This document shows, piece by piece, positions 53,634 to 61,864 of a stretch of 64,000 nt of DNA; positions within the stretch are counted from its first letter, which is position 1; each line of letters starts with the position of its first letter. The translations under genes were made by a program, and so were the position numbers. The notes under the pieces were generated by a model. That model saw only the letters and a program-made list of their open reading frames with translations, searched no databases and was not told where the DNA came from. The stretch comes from a virus. The stretch spans positions 1 to 64,000 of IMG/VR virus record IMGVR_UViG_3300030328_001039; one strand, 5' to 3'.

Positions 53634-54007
53634 TTCTTCCCGCCTTTGGTAAACCCCCCTGCCATCATTTCACCCAGTTCGTTAGGACTTGGTAGGAGTG
53701 CAGATATTTGTTCACCAATGTGACCCTTGAGTTTCAATAAGTCATCATTTGACATGGCTGGGTTAGTTCGCACTACCCAGTTTGAAAAAGCGTATTTGTA
53801 AAAGCCTTCTAGGTTTAGAGACATTTGACCATCTTTACCGATGTTAAACATTTCTTGTGCAGCCTTTTGAATGTCGAAGAAAGAAACATCACGCACCCAA
53901 ACCTCCATGATAATATCAGGATTATCGGGGTCTACGCTAATTTCGTGTTTCTGTTCATCATGCCGTCTCATCAAAAGATTCTTGTTTGCTACTACTGTTT
54001 TCGTCAT
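53630..54007 (-). CDS. Tail assembly chaperone, first part (G-like)
   Basis: 125 residues from ATG 54007, 5 nt after GGTGA; an in-frame ATG at 54019 lies in that site. It overlaps the upstream SAP-domain gene by 50 nt. The layout (small acidic/helical protein immediately upstream of a T-like frame and the tape measure) identifies it; these proteins bind tape measure and tube subunits and are absent from the virion. Ends with MMAGG-FTKGGKK; the Gly codons are the slippery run. Confidence 0.65.
   Translation of the reverse strand: MTKTVVANKNLLMRRHDEQKHEISVDPDNPDIIMEVWVRDVSFFDIQKAAQEMFNIGKDGQMSLNLEGFYKYAFSNWVVRTNPAMSNDDLLKLKGHIGEQISALLPSPNELGEMMAGGFTKGGKK
53654..53659 (-). other. Slippery G-run for -1 ribosomal frameshift
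   Basis: GGG GGG TTT in the reading frame of the first tail chaperone, 24 nt before its stop. A one-base backward slip continues in the T-like frame with no stop. Frameshifting at this gene pair is conserved in siphoviruses. Confidence 0.6.
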
Positions 54008-54524
54008 CTGTCTCACCATTGGTCACAGCCGCTTCAGCGGGGGTGTCCGACTCAACTTCAGCAGCCGCTTCAGCGGGGGCTTCAGTCTCAGTCGTGGACT
54101 CGGATATGCCTTCATCGTCACGCTTCAAGCGTAGAGCGATTTCGGCTTTTGTGCCGTAGACAGGTAGCCCACGGTCTTTGCATAGTGCCTGAAGTTCCTT
54201 GAGGGTCATAGCGTCATAGGTCAGGTCTGTTGGAAAATCTTCGCTATCACCAATCTCTTCAGGTGTAGCCAATTCTGATGTTGCTTCATATACTTCTTCT
54301 GTTGGCTCTTCAGCAATATCTTGCTCATCCACTGTAGGTAAAAGTGCAGTAACTGCATCTTCAATAAGTTCTACTGAGCGCATTTTACCAGCAGAAATAA
54401 TGTCATCCCTAGAATATGCATCGGCTGGGAGGTCAGGGAGATTAAGTTGCATAGCGTACCAAAAAGCGTACTCTTCGTGAGACAGTTCTCCGTATTTTTT
54501 TGCTCGTTGTGCTGGTGTTACCAT
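53958..54524 (-). CDS. SAP-domain protein with acidic low-complexity tail
   Basis: 188 residues. A SAP domain (MTLKELQALCKDRGLPVYGT with the following AEIALRLK helix, about residues 105-135) of the kind that binds nucleic acid or protein, preceded by an acidic Glu/Thr-rich linker and followed by a Glu/Ala/Pro/Thr-rich low-complexity tail encoded by short imperfect repeats (54020-54100). It lies between tail tube and tail chaperone genes. Its role in the virion or assembly is unclear. Confidence 0.7.
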   Translation of the reverse strand: MVTPAQRAKKYGELSHEEYAFWYAMQLNLPDLPADAYSRDDIISAGKMRSVELIEDAVTALLPTVDEQDIAEEPTEEVYEATSELATPEEIGDSEDFPTDLTYDAMTLKELQALCKDRGLPVYGTKAEIALRLKRDDEGISESTTETEAPAEAAAEVESDTPAEAAVTNGETDDENSSSKQESFDETA

Positions 54525-54535
54525 GTTAAATCACC

Positions 54536-56545
54536 TCAAGAATGTAGTATCGTGTCTCTTGAAACAACACGCAAAGCCTTTGGTAAAATCTTCAAAGGTG
54601 CTTTGATTACGCCCTTATCTTCAGGAATTGGTAGTGGCGCTTCTGTGATGTAGAAGTCATCCACTATAATGTCAATCTGCTCACGAGGAGTGGTAGACCC
54701 CGGTTTTGTAAAGGATAAGCGAATCATATTATCAGAACTTGATGGGTGGTCTACTGCCCTTCGCATCTTATGATAGAATACTGGGTCATCTACAATAATC
54801 TCACAGTCCATGCTGTACTCAGTTTTACCCTCAATAGCAAGTGAAGCGTTACGAGAGCCACCGAATGGGATTTGGTCAGTAACACTGTCGGATGTAGCAG
54901 CACCGTTGATGGTGTAGAATTGCTGCACTCCAGTGTTACCAGTAATAGTGAATGAAACAACTTGACCTATGTTTACTCCAGCAATTACAACTGTTCCGTT
55001 GTAGAACATGTATGGCTTTTGTGTACCCTTCTCAATACCAGCCTCTTTTCTCTTCGCAAGAGTAGATGCAGTCTCTTCAAACATACGATGAGTTTTGTAT
55101 CGGTCACCTTTTGTACCAGTTGAGTAATTAGATACAGCAGTGGTTTCAAGACGACCAGTATCTGTGTAGCATAGTGCTGAATCAAAGTTTACGCTAAGTC
55201 GAAGAGCAGCATCTGTATCAGCAGTCATAGAGAAATCTTTGACCTTGCACCCCTTAAACACACGAGTGAGTTGCTTAGGGTCTGTTGTTCCTCCGTCTGT
55301 AACATCAGCATCAGCACCCTCTACATCTCTTCTACGAATGCTTACCTCCATAGCAAAGGATGGTACGCTATCACGAGAATAAAGCAAACGACTGATAGGG
55401 AATGTAAGAGCACCTGTTGATGCACGATGAGGGCTACCAGTATTGGTTGCTCCTCCTCCTTCTTGATAGCGAATGATACGCACTTGACAACCATCAGCGT
55501 GACCGTAACAAAGACCATCATCTAGGAAAATAGTAGTACCATTAATAGCAGCGATTCTACGAATCTCATTCTTTTGAGTGGTGTCAAAGAAGTCATCTCC
55601 TTCAATATTCACCGCACCAAAAGCAGCACCAGTCGCTGTTGTGCCTTCACGGTGAGTTATAATATCCTCTACTGTTGTGTCGATGATAAGAATGTAATCA
55701 CCTGCTTGAGCACCCGAAGTACCACCAAGAGGATTTGACGGGGCGGTAAACTCAAGCGCACCGTCTACTGTAATCAGAGACTGTCCTTTTTCGACAGCAC
55801 CGTTTAGAGCACGAGTAGCACTCATAAGTGAATTATACAGACCCGCAGCAGCACCGTTTGCCATGTAAGATATAGACTCCATACCTAAGCAATAATACAA
55901 CCATCGTGGATTGTGTAGATTGACTTCAAATGACCCACCTTCGTTTAGGAAACGACCCGGTACTTGCACCGCAGTATCACGGCCAAGTCCTACAATGTGG
56001 TAACGCTTGAGGTCTACTTTTGTTTCAGGTAGAGTAACAGTAGCAGCAAGACCGAGGAACTGGTCAGTAAGCACACGCTCACTACTAGAGGCCGCTGTAA
56101 TATTCCATCCAGTCATATTTGCATCAAAGGTTGGTGTGCCAAAAGAGTTGATGATGAGTACATCGTTTGTGTTAGAATTACCAATTCCTGATTTCAAAGC
56201 AGGTGTAACGGTTAATTCCGTTCCATTTGAAGAGTGATTTTTGTGCTCTAATACAGTGTAAGTGCGACCAGTATCGTGAGAATCGTCTGCCGTGAAGTTT
56301 GCCTTACCAATAATAGAGATTTTACAACCAACAAGCATACCAACTGGGTATCGTAAAAGCCCCCCAGTACAAGGTAAAGCAGAGCCACCGCCTGAAAATC
56401 CAATAACACTGGTGTTTGAATTAGCATCTGTGGACACATGTTTGAACAAAAACGATGAGCCAAATCCATTGTGTTTTAGTTCTAATGCTGTTTCGTGACC
56501 GAATGAGACTTCGGTTAAATCCCCTTTGTATACTGTAGATGGCAT
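54536..56545 (-). CDS. Major tail tube protein
   Basis: 669 residues, larger than phage tube proteins (about 150-300), so it carries extra surface domains. The segment GCKVKDFSMTADTDAALRLS and the strands around it fit the tube-subunit fold (beta sandwich with a long loop), and VDDPVFYHKMRRAVDH near the C-terminus is typical of such proteins. It lies directly upstream of the chaperone pair and the tape measure, as tail tube genes do. The long N-terminal region is rich in Thr/Ser/Gly strands. Confidence 0.7.
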   Translation of the reverse strand: MPSTVYKGDLTEVSFGHETALELKHNGFGSSFLFKHVSTDANSNTSVIGFSGGGSALPCTGGLLRYPVGMLVGCKISIIGKANFTADDSHDTGRTYTVLEHKNHSSNGTELTVTPALKSGIGNSNTNDVLIINSFGTPTFDANMTGWNITAASSSERVLTDQFLGLAATVTLPETKVDLKRYHIVGLGRDTAVQVPGRFLNEGGSFEVNLHNPRWLYYCLGMESISYMANGAAAGLYNSLMSATRALNGAVEKGQSLITVDGALEFTAPSNPLGGTSGAQAGDYILIIDTTVEDIITHREGTTATGAAFGAVNIEGDDFFDTTQKNEIRRIAAINGTTIFLDDGLCYGHADGCQVRIIRYQEGGGATNTGSPHRASTGALTFPISRLLYSRDSVPSFAMEVSIRRRDVEGADADVTDGGTTDPKQLTRVFKGCKVKDFSMTADTDAALRLSVNFDSALCYTDTGRLETTAVSNYSTGTKGDRYKTHRMFEETASTLAKRKEAGIEKGTQKPYMFYNGTVVIAGVNIGQVVSFTITGNTGVQQFYTINGAATSDSVTDQIPFGGSRNASLAIEGKTEYSMDCEIIVDDPVFYHKMRRAVDHPSSSDNMIRLSFTKPGSTTPREQIDIIVDDFYITEAPLPIPEDKGVIKAPLKILPKALRVVSRDTILHS

Positions 56546-56556
56546 GTCGGCTCAAC

Positions 56557-57003
56557 TCAAGGCACTAACTCCGCAAAGATAACTACTTCTATCTGAAAGG
56601 TCATACGAAATAAAACCTTTGACCTATCAGATAAATCGGTACGGGTCTTGTAAACCATGCGGTCAAAGTTTATACCGTCACCTTTTCTTACGGAGTGAAT
56701 CAATCTTCTAATCTCATTCTCCATCAACTGAAGATGCTTTCTACCCTTTGATGTACGGGCATCAACTGTTATGTTGAGACGAGTGGTAACGAAGTCATAC
56801 AGCAACTCAGGTGCTTCTTCGTTGTGTGCTGTTTCGTAGCACAGAATATAGTCGTGGCGAGATAAATCAAGCCTCTTTCCACGCTCAGGAACAAGGGTAG
56901 CAATATCGGCTATGACTGGTTTGATGTTGCTAGTGTTAGCACGATTCCAGTCATTAAGAGTGCTAATAACCATATCAAGAGACTCAGTAAATGTAGCAAC
57001 CAT
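56557..57003 (-). CDS. Tail completion/terminator protein
   Basis: 148 residues. The order of helix, DYILCYETAHNEE, strand RLNITVDARTS, helix and final strands (KVLFRMTFQIEVVIF) follows the gpU/tail-terminator fold. Location between connector and tail tube agrees. It would cap the tail and join it to the head. Confidence 0.6.
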   Translation of the reverse strand: MVATFTESLDMVISTLNDWNRANTSNIKPVIADIATLVPERGKRLDLSRHDYILCYETAHNEEAPELLYDFVTTRLNITVDARTSKGRKHLQLMENEIRRLIHSVRKGDGINFDRMVYKTRTDLSDRSKVLFRMTFQIEVVIFAELVP

Positions 57004-57007
57004 ATTA

Positions 57008-57343
57008 TCACTCCGCCTTCATTTTCTTGTACGCCTTCTTATCAGGCAGCAACAAACCACCCTTAAACACCAACTTTCTCTCAATTAGCATTGGTGATTC
57101 ACGGAGCATACGCTTATCGGCCTCTTTTAATGCAGCATCAATCTCAGACTGAGATGCTGCTTGGTTACCTTTTTTGTAACCATCATCAGTTTTTCTAATG
57201 CTATACATGCCTAATTCCTGTGCTTCTACCTTTTTACGGTAATTCTCAGGTCTTTGAGTAATAACCATTCGTAGTTCCTCTTGGTATTTTGGGTCTGACA
57301 TTTCAATAGTCAGCATTTCCAAAAACTCATCTTGAGGCTTCAT
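57008..57343 (-). CDS. Small charged protein, possible head-tail joining component
   Basis: 111 residues, very rich in Lys, Glu and Met, mostly helical. No recognised fold. It lies between connector and tail completion protein, a position often filled by head-closure or neck proteins. Confidence 0.55.
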   Translation of the reverse strand: MKPQDEFLEMLTIEMSDPKYQEELRMVITQRPENYRKKVEAQELGMYSIRKTDDGYKKGNQAASQSEIDAALKEADKRMLRESPMLIERKLVFKGGLLLPDKKAYKKMKAE

Positions 57344-57349
57344 ACGGCA

Positions 57350-58912
57350 TCACTCAAACACAACAATTTCAATATATCGGGCTAAGATAGCATCAACTTC
57401 AGCCCGTAGCAACTGAATCTTTGAAGTCAAATCTACATTCTGAGTTCCTTCAGGAATCAATACACTTCTGTCGTCTGACATTAAAACATCAATCGCCACC
57501 ATCTTTGTAGCAGCCTCTTCAATGGCTTTCTCTAAGTATCGCTCACCATAAATGTATGAGCACTTGATAGCATTCCATTCAAAGAAAGGATAGGAGTTGT
57601 TGAAGTAGATAATACCCATCTCATAGTCAGCCCACCAATCTCTTAGACGGGCGTTATCACCACTTGCTGAGCCACCTTGTAGGTCGATGGTAAAAGTGTG
57701 CTGAATGATTTCCCCACTAAGGTCACCGAGAGGACTACCTACAACAATAACGCATCCTGTAAATGATGTAGCGGTTTTACCAGTATATCTGAACACAGTG
57801 TCACCTTTTACACAGACACCAGCATGTGAAAAAGAATTGGTATCATCTACATTGACAGTAGTAGATACGATACTGGTAATAGTTGCTGTATGCTTAGTGG
57901 TTTGTTTGAGTTGAATATTGCTGTCAGTGGTAACAATAGAACAAGTTTCACCACCTTTACCAGCACGCATACTGGTGACCTTTATTTTACCAGTACCGTA
58001 ATCAGCATTTGCTGTAGCGAGGAACTCATTATCGACATTGATGTTGCTTGAAGAACCTTCTAATTTGTATGCTGGTGAAAACTCCACTGCTGCTTTATTT
58101 ACTCTGTCCTCTTTATTGATAAGGTCAGCAAGATTTTGTGCAGTTGTAGCAGGGTCAAAGTCAGCACGCCATTGATTAGTACCAGTGCCGATAGTCAATG
58201 TAGCAGCCGAGCCGTTACCTGTAGACATGATGATAGAGCCTGAAAGTGCTCTTACATCGTCAGGTATGTGAATACGAGCCTCAGCACTACAGATTTCTCG
58301 ATAGTCGTCTCCCTGCCATAATTCAAGACGAAGAATCTGTTGCACATTTCTAAACAGTAGAGGAGCAGTACCGACATAATCTGTATAGTATCTTCTCCTG
58401 TATGGCTTGTATGTATCGAAGTTAATGTACTCGGCACTCACAAGATATGGTCGCCAAGCGTTGTGTGTAAGATTGTCAATTTTATCCTGAGCCTCTTTGA
58501 TACGAGCCTCTACAACTGACCTTTTCATACCACGAGTTTTACCATTGGTAAACGATGCTGTGTTTTGAACATAGGTATTGTCAGCAGCCTGATAATCAGA
58601 AGCGGTGATTGTAGTATCAAAATTAAGTTCAACCCCATTTGCACTTGTGCTTATGGTTGTAATTACTCTCTCAATACCTAGTGGGTCAGCATCGGAGTAA
58701 ATGAGTATAGTGTCATCTTTTTGAAATCCCACAGTCCTGTAATCAGCACCAGTGACGAAAACGGTATTAGTAGTGCTATCTGCGCTAACAAGTACCGCAT
58801 CTTGAGGGCCAATTGAGAGGAAATCAGCAACTTTCTGTGCAGTAGTATAGACAATTGCCGTAGGGTCAAGTGGTCGTGTTTCAGCCTCACCGGGATTAAA
58901 AATTATTGGCAT
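57350..58912 (-). CDS. Head-tail connector/adaptor protein
   Basis: 520 residues. Both ends match the connector adaptor layout (gp6/gp15-like): an N-terminal segment with RIKEAQDKIDNLTHNAW and the C-terminal GERYLEKAIEEAATKMVAI and later RAEVDAILARY helices. In between lies a long insert of beta strands and Thr/Ser-rich loops (about residues 235-390), probably an exposed domain. It starts within the last 10 nt of the small gene before it. Confidence 0.6.
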   Translation of the reverse strand: MPIIFNPGEAETRPLDPTAIVYTTAQKVADFLSIGPQDAVLVSADSTTNTVFVTGADYRTVGFQKDDTILIYSDADPLGIERVITTISTSANGVELNFDTTITASDYQAADNTYVQNTASFTNGKTRGMKRSVVEARIKEAQDKIDNLTHNAWRPYLVSAEYINFDTYKPYRRRYYTDYVGTAPLLFRNVQQILRLELWQGDDYREICSAEARIHIPDDVRALSGSIIMSTGNGSAATLTIGTGTNQWRADFDPATTAQNLADLINKEDRVNKAAVEFSPAYKLEGSSSNINVDNEFLATANADYGTGKIKVTSMRAGKGGETCSIVTTDSNIQLKQTTKHTATITSIVSTTVNVDDTNSFSHAGVCVKGDTVFRYTGKTATSFTGCVIVVGSPLGDLSGEIIQHTFTIDLQGGSASGDNARLRDWWADYEMGIIYFNNSYPFFEWNAIKCSYIYGERYLEKAIEEAATKMVAIDVLMSDDRSVLIPEGTQNVDLTSKIQLLRAEVDAILARYIEIVVFE

Positions 58913-59016
58913 TTCTTATCCCCCGTTACAAAACACTTCTTGGTTTTAGCCTCGGTTTTATCAACCTGCTTTGATTTAGCATCAAACCATTCATCAAGGA
59001 GTTTACAACGGGTCAT
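58903..59016 (-). CDS. Basic 37-aa small protein
   Basis: 37 residues, ATG overlapping the preceding stop (ATGA) and ending 10 nt into the connector gene. Lys-rich with three cysteines. The strict packing on both sides supports it as a real gene. Role unknown. Confidence 0.5.
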   Translation of the reverse strand: MTRCKLLDEWFDAKSKQVDKTEAKTKKCFVTGDKKCQ

Positions 59017-59312
59017 GCTCTTGCCTCCTCATCAACAGAAGCAAGGTTGTATTCCATAGGTTTACTGCAACTACCGCAGTTTTCTCGCCATAGGAAATGA
59101 AGCATACCACAGTGTTGGCAGCGAGTGCCTGAGCCAATGTTTAGAACATCACTGGCCTCAAGATTACGCTTACGCTGTGTTTGAGTTACACCCTTTAGCG
59201 GGTTTTCCTCATCAATGACTTTACCAAGTAGAGTTTGTGCGTCAGAACGAATGCCTTGCTTTTGAAAACGCTCAATATCCGTTAGGTCAATTGATTGCTC
59301 TTTCAGTGACAT
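59013..59312 (-). CDS. Zinc-finger protein in the head module (99 aa)
   Basis: 99 residues. A single CQHC ... CGSC site near residues 66-83 (CQHCGMLHFLWRENCGSC), of RanBP2/zinc-ribbon style, follows a charged helical N-terminal half. An unusual find within a head gene set; it may be an assembly factor. Confidence 0.7.
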   Translation of the reverse strand: MSLKEQSIDLTDIERFQKQGIRSDAQTLLGKVIDEENPLKGVTQTQRKRNLEASDVLNIGSGTRCQHCGMLHFLWRENCGSCSKPMEYNLASVDEEARA

Positions 59313-59327
59313 ACATACTCCTCACGC

Positions 59328-59501
59328 TCAACTGGTGGTGACAAATATGTAAATGTTGCCAAGAATATGATGCGGGTCGCAAGATACACATGTGTTAGAA
59401 GCAATAGCGGTGCTGATTGCAGTCGCTATAGCAGTCCTTGCTGTATCGTCATTGAAATCCTTTGGCGGATAAGGGCCAAGGATTGTCACGGTCTTTGCCA
59501 A
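59328..59501 (-). CDS. 57-aa protein with TTG start
   Basis: 57 residues from a TTG at 59501, 8 nt after GAGGTGG. An N-terminal VTILGPYPPKD and an Ala/Thr/Ile-rich helix are followed by a CVSC pair. It fills a 200-nt gap between head genes that otherwise contains nothing. Unknown. Confidence 0.5.
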   Translation of the reverse strand: MAKTVTILGPYPPKDFNDDTARTAIATAISTAIASNTCVSCDPHHILGNIYIFVTTS

Positions 59502-59512
59502 TTACAGCCACC

Positions 59513-59830
59513 TCAAGAGCGTCTGCCAATTACAAAGAAAGTACCAGCATTAGTGGTTTGACCTGTTAGCGGCGGCTCAATAGTAATTGTAGTACCATCA
59601 AAGGTTGCTATGTCCTCTGATGCACCTACAACTGCTGCGTATGAAGAGCCACCTGTAATATCTACATCTTGGTGCTTCAATACTTGTGCTGCGCTAAAGT
59701 TTACAATTATTGCATCAATTTCAGCCAGCATATCACCTAATGTAATAGATGTTTCACCTGCATCAAATGAGCCTGTTATAATCATTCTGTCTCCCATGTA
59801 AGTCGGTCTTGGGTCAATTGTTACTGCCAT
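59513..59830 (-). CDS. Small head protein with MAVT leader (105 aa)
   Basis: 105 residues, beta-rich (MIITGSFDAGETSITLG and DGTTITIEPP strands). It shares the start context GGAGATGAA-(A/T)AA-TATGGC and the MAVT start with the 133-aa gene nearer the capsid gene. Probably a capsid decoration or minor head component. Confidence 0.6.
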   Translation of the reverse strand: MAVTIDPRPTYMGDRMIITGSFDAGETSITLGDMLAEIDAIIVNFSAAQVLKHQDVDITGGSSYAAVVGASEDIATFDGTTITIEPPLTGQTTNAGTFFVIGRRS

Positions 59831-59832
59831 AT

Positions 59833-60207
59833 TTATTCATCTCCAGTTGTTTCTTCTTCTGCACTCTCTTCTATAAGTGCTTCTGTCTCCTCAGCACCGT
59901 CAGGACTCATAACAGTCTCGACAAGTTGTAGGAGAGTAGTTTTAGTTGCATAGCCTTTTGGCTTAATATCATACTTTGCGAGCCATGCTGCTATATCAGC
60001 ACGACTCCATCCAGCATCAGGAATATCATCACTACCTGACTCTACAGATTCATAGCCTTCTACGATAAAATCGTCACTAAGTCTATGCCCCCACTTATCA
60101 AGCCACGCTGTTGTGACTTCAATGGGTCTACCCCTTACAAAGTCGGGATAAGAAGCGTCTATATTTCTTGTAGTCCAAGAACGCCCCATGTAGGTTACTG
60201 TAGGCAT
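59833..60207 (-). CDS. HeH/LEM-like protein
   Basis: 124 residues from ATG 60207 behind GAGGTGA; an upstream in-frame extension has no ribosome site. Near residues 65-100, WSRADIAAWLAKYDIKPKG followed by a TKTTLLQLVETV helix reads as a HeH/LEM/SAP-type helix-extension-helix fold. The tail is acidic. Role unknown. Confidence 0.6.
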   Translation of the reverse strand: MPTVTYMGRSWTTRNIDASYPDFVRGRPIEVTTAWLDKWGHRLSDDFIVEGYESVESGSDDIPDAGWSRADIAAWLAKYDIKPKGYATKTTLLQLVETVMSPDGAEETEALIEESAEEETTGDE

Positions 60208-60217
60208 GAGGTTCACC

Positions 60218-60619
60218 TCAAGCCACGATAGCCATGAATCCAACTGTAGTATCAATGGTTGCTTCTGCGGTAAATGTGATTGTACCACCGCTTGCTACTG
60301 CTGTCAAAGACTTACCAGCCGCACCGCTACCACCAATGATAACGGATTGAACAATACTTGCATCTCCTCCAACTGTGAATACATTTGCATTTTGAACCAA
60401 AGTGCATTCTCCAACAATGAGTTTCAATCCAGCAACTGCATTTGTAGTGTTAGTGTTCTTTGCTTGGAATCCAGCAAGAGCACCCGGATAAGAGTCAGCC
60501 GCTGCTCCACCATCGAGCCATGCTGTACTGTCATTCGGGCTACCTGCGTAAAGGTCTAGTTCAGTCTTGACGGTCATTACTCCACCACTGCCTGTTGTTC
60601 TTTCAAAAGTTACTGCCAT
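60218..60619 (-). CDS. Probable capsid decoration/minor head protein (133 aa)
   Basis: 133 residues next to the capsid gene, rich in Gly, Ala, Thr, with beta strands throughout (TITFTAEATIDTTVG). Such small proteins after the major capsid gene are commonly decoration proteins. Start ATG 60619 follows a leader nearly identical to that of the capsid gene. Confidence 0.6.
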   Translation of the reverse strand: MAVTFERTTGSGGVMTVKTELDLYAGSPNDSTAWLDGGAAADSYPGALAGFQAKNTNTTNAVAGLKLIVGECTLVQNANVFTVGGDASIVQSVIIGGSGAAGKSLTAVASGGTITFTAEATIDTTVGFMAIVA

Positions 60620-60650
60620 ATTTTTTCATCTCCTATATTTTTTTTTATTA
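60620..60650 (-). promoter_or_regulatory. A-rich leader shared with the capsid gene
   Basis: On the minus strand: an A9 tract in an AT-rich run, then GGAGATGAAAAAATATGGC. The Shine-Dalgarno GGAG is 9-10 nt from ATG 60619. The pattern is almost the same before the capsid gene, suggesting matched high expression. Confidence 0.5.
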
Positions 60651-60653
60651 TCC

Positions 60654-61829
60654 TCACTTCAAGTCACGGATGCTTGCCTGTGCTCCGAAGAAAGTAGTCC
60701 AAACTTCACCCATTGTGCGGTAAAGTCCTTCCTGTCCTAGTCTGTTGATAGCGAATGGGTCGCCAGTTTCGATACCGGACTCAAAGTATTGAGTAGGGAT
60801 TGCTGTGCTAAAGTACATGTAGTCAGTGTCTAAGAGGTACATTCTGCTTAGGCCATCTGTCTTTACAACATCCTTGGATGGAATGATAGGTACACCATTG
60901 TAGGTTGCTACAATGAAACCTGCTTCGATACCGGGTACACCCTTAACACCGTTGTAGGTTGGAGTAACTCTCTTCTCTTCCATGAACCTTTGCTGAGCCT
61001 GTAGCAATTGCTGTAGTCTCATTAGAGTGTCATATCCAGTTAGGATAACCTTTGGATTACCACCACGCTCCCAAACTTGCTGGAAGATTGTGTCAAGGTG
61101 GTCTAATGATAGAACACGCTTGTTACTTGCTGTAGTATCTGCTGCACAGTTTACTTCTGCACTAGCCCAAGCATTGTCTCTGCGGTCAATGCTGTAAATG
61201 TCAAGGTCACCGTCATCAGCGTGGTTGTTGCTGGATGTGGTTTTCAAGGTAGTTGCTGAACCTGCTCCGTTGCTTGCTTCAGCAGCGGTGATTCTGTCAA
61301 GTGATTCAAAGTTGTTACCTGCTGCTGTAGAACAGTCAGTCAAGAGCATCTTGTTTACCATTTCAGCGTGGTGCTTACCCATTTCTTCTTTGAGAACTGA
61401 GCGCATGTCGCCAAGGCCGTCATCCTTGTCAGCAAGGAATACTGCAACTTCGCTTACATCGAAAGAGTGAGCGATTGTCTTTGGCTTTGCTGCTACATGT
61501 TGGAAAGTAGGCTTAACAGTTTCAGGTAGTGTACCGTTTTCTGCGATTCCACCGTGTACTGCTCCGCTGTTAGGCTTCTCAGTGATGACTCTCCATCCAC
61601 TGCGCTCCCACGGCTTCTTTGGTAGAATTGAAAATGCGTTGAACTCTTGGTTCAACTGTGACCAAACTTTGCGACCATAGATTGCTTGGTATGTTCCAGC
61701 GGTGGTGCTTAGCATTGGTGCGTCTGCTTTGAGAAGTTCACTACCAGTGTAAGTGTAACCCATTGAGTTACCTGCTCCGTAGTAGTATCTTTCCATGTCT
61801 GTTACTGTGCGTACATAATTTCGTGCCAT
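60654..61829 (-). CDS. HK97-fold major capsid protein
   Basis: 391 residues from ATG 61829 (9 nt after GGAG; the in-frame ATG 9 nt upstream abuts the site). The protein has the HK97 order: N-terminal arm with a long helix, KPWERSGWRVITEKP strand/loop, spine helix around MRSVLKEEMGKHHAEMVNKM, A-domain with LDTIFQQVWERGGNPKVILTG, and a C-terminal GMIEAGF/VATYNGVPIIPS region. It follows the protease-scaffold gene in the standard order. Self-assembles into the icosahedral head. Confidence 0.85.
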   Translation of the reverse strand: MARNYVRTVTDMERYYYGAGNSMGYTYTGSELLKADAPMLSTTAGTYQAIYGRKVWSQLNQEFNAFSILPKKPWERSGWRVITEKPNSGAVHGGIAENGTLPETVKPTFQHVAAKPKTIAHSFDVSEVAVFLADKDDGLGDMRSVLKEEMGKHHAEMVNKMLLTDCSTAAGNNFESLDRITAAEASNGAGSATTLKTTSSNNHADDGDLDIYSIDRRDNAWASAEVNCAADTTASNKRVLSLDHLDTIFQQVWERGGNPKVILTGYDTLMRLQQLLQAQQRFMEEKRVTPTYNGVKGVPGIEAGFIVATYNGVPIIPSKDVVKTDGLSRMYLLDTDYMYFSTAIPTQYFESGIETGDPFAINRLGQEGLYRTMGEVWTTFFGAQASIRDLK

Positions 61830-61858
61830 ATTTTTCATCTCCTATTTTTTTTATTTTG
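61830..61858 (-). promoter_or_regulatory. A-rich leader of the capsid gene
   Basis: AAAATAAAAAAAATAGGAGATGAAAAAT before ATG 61829 on the minus strand (61830-61858). The A-tract is placed about 16-27 nt before the ATG and could act as a weak TATA box; GGAG is the ribosome site. Confidence 0.45.
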
Positions 61859-61864
61859 TGAGCC

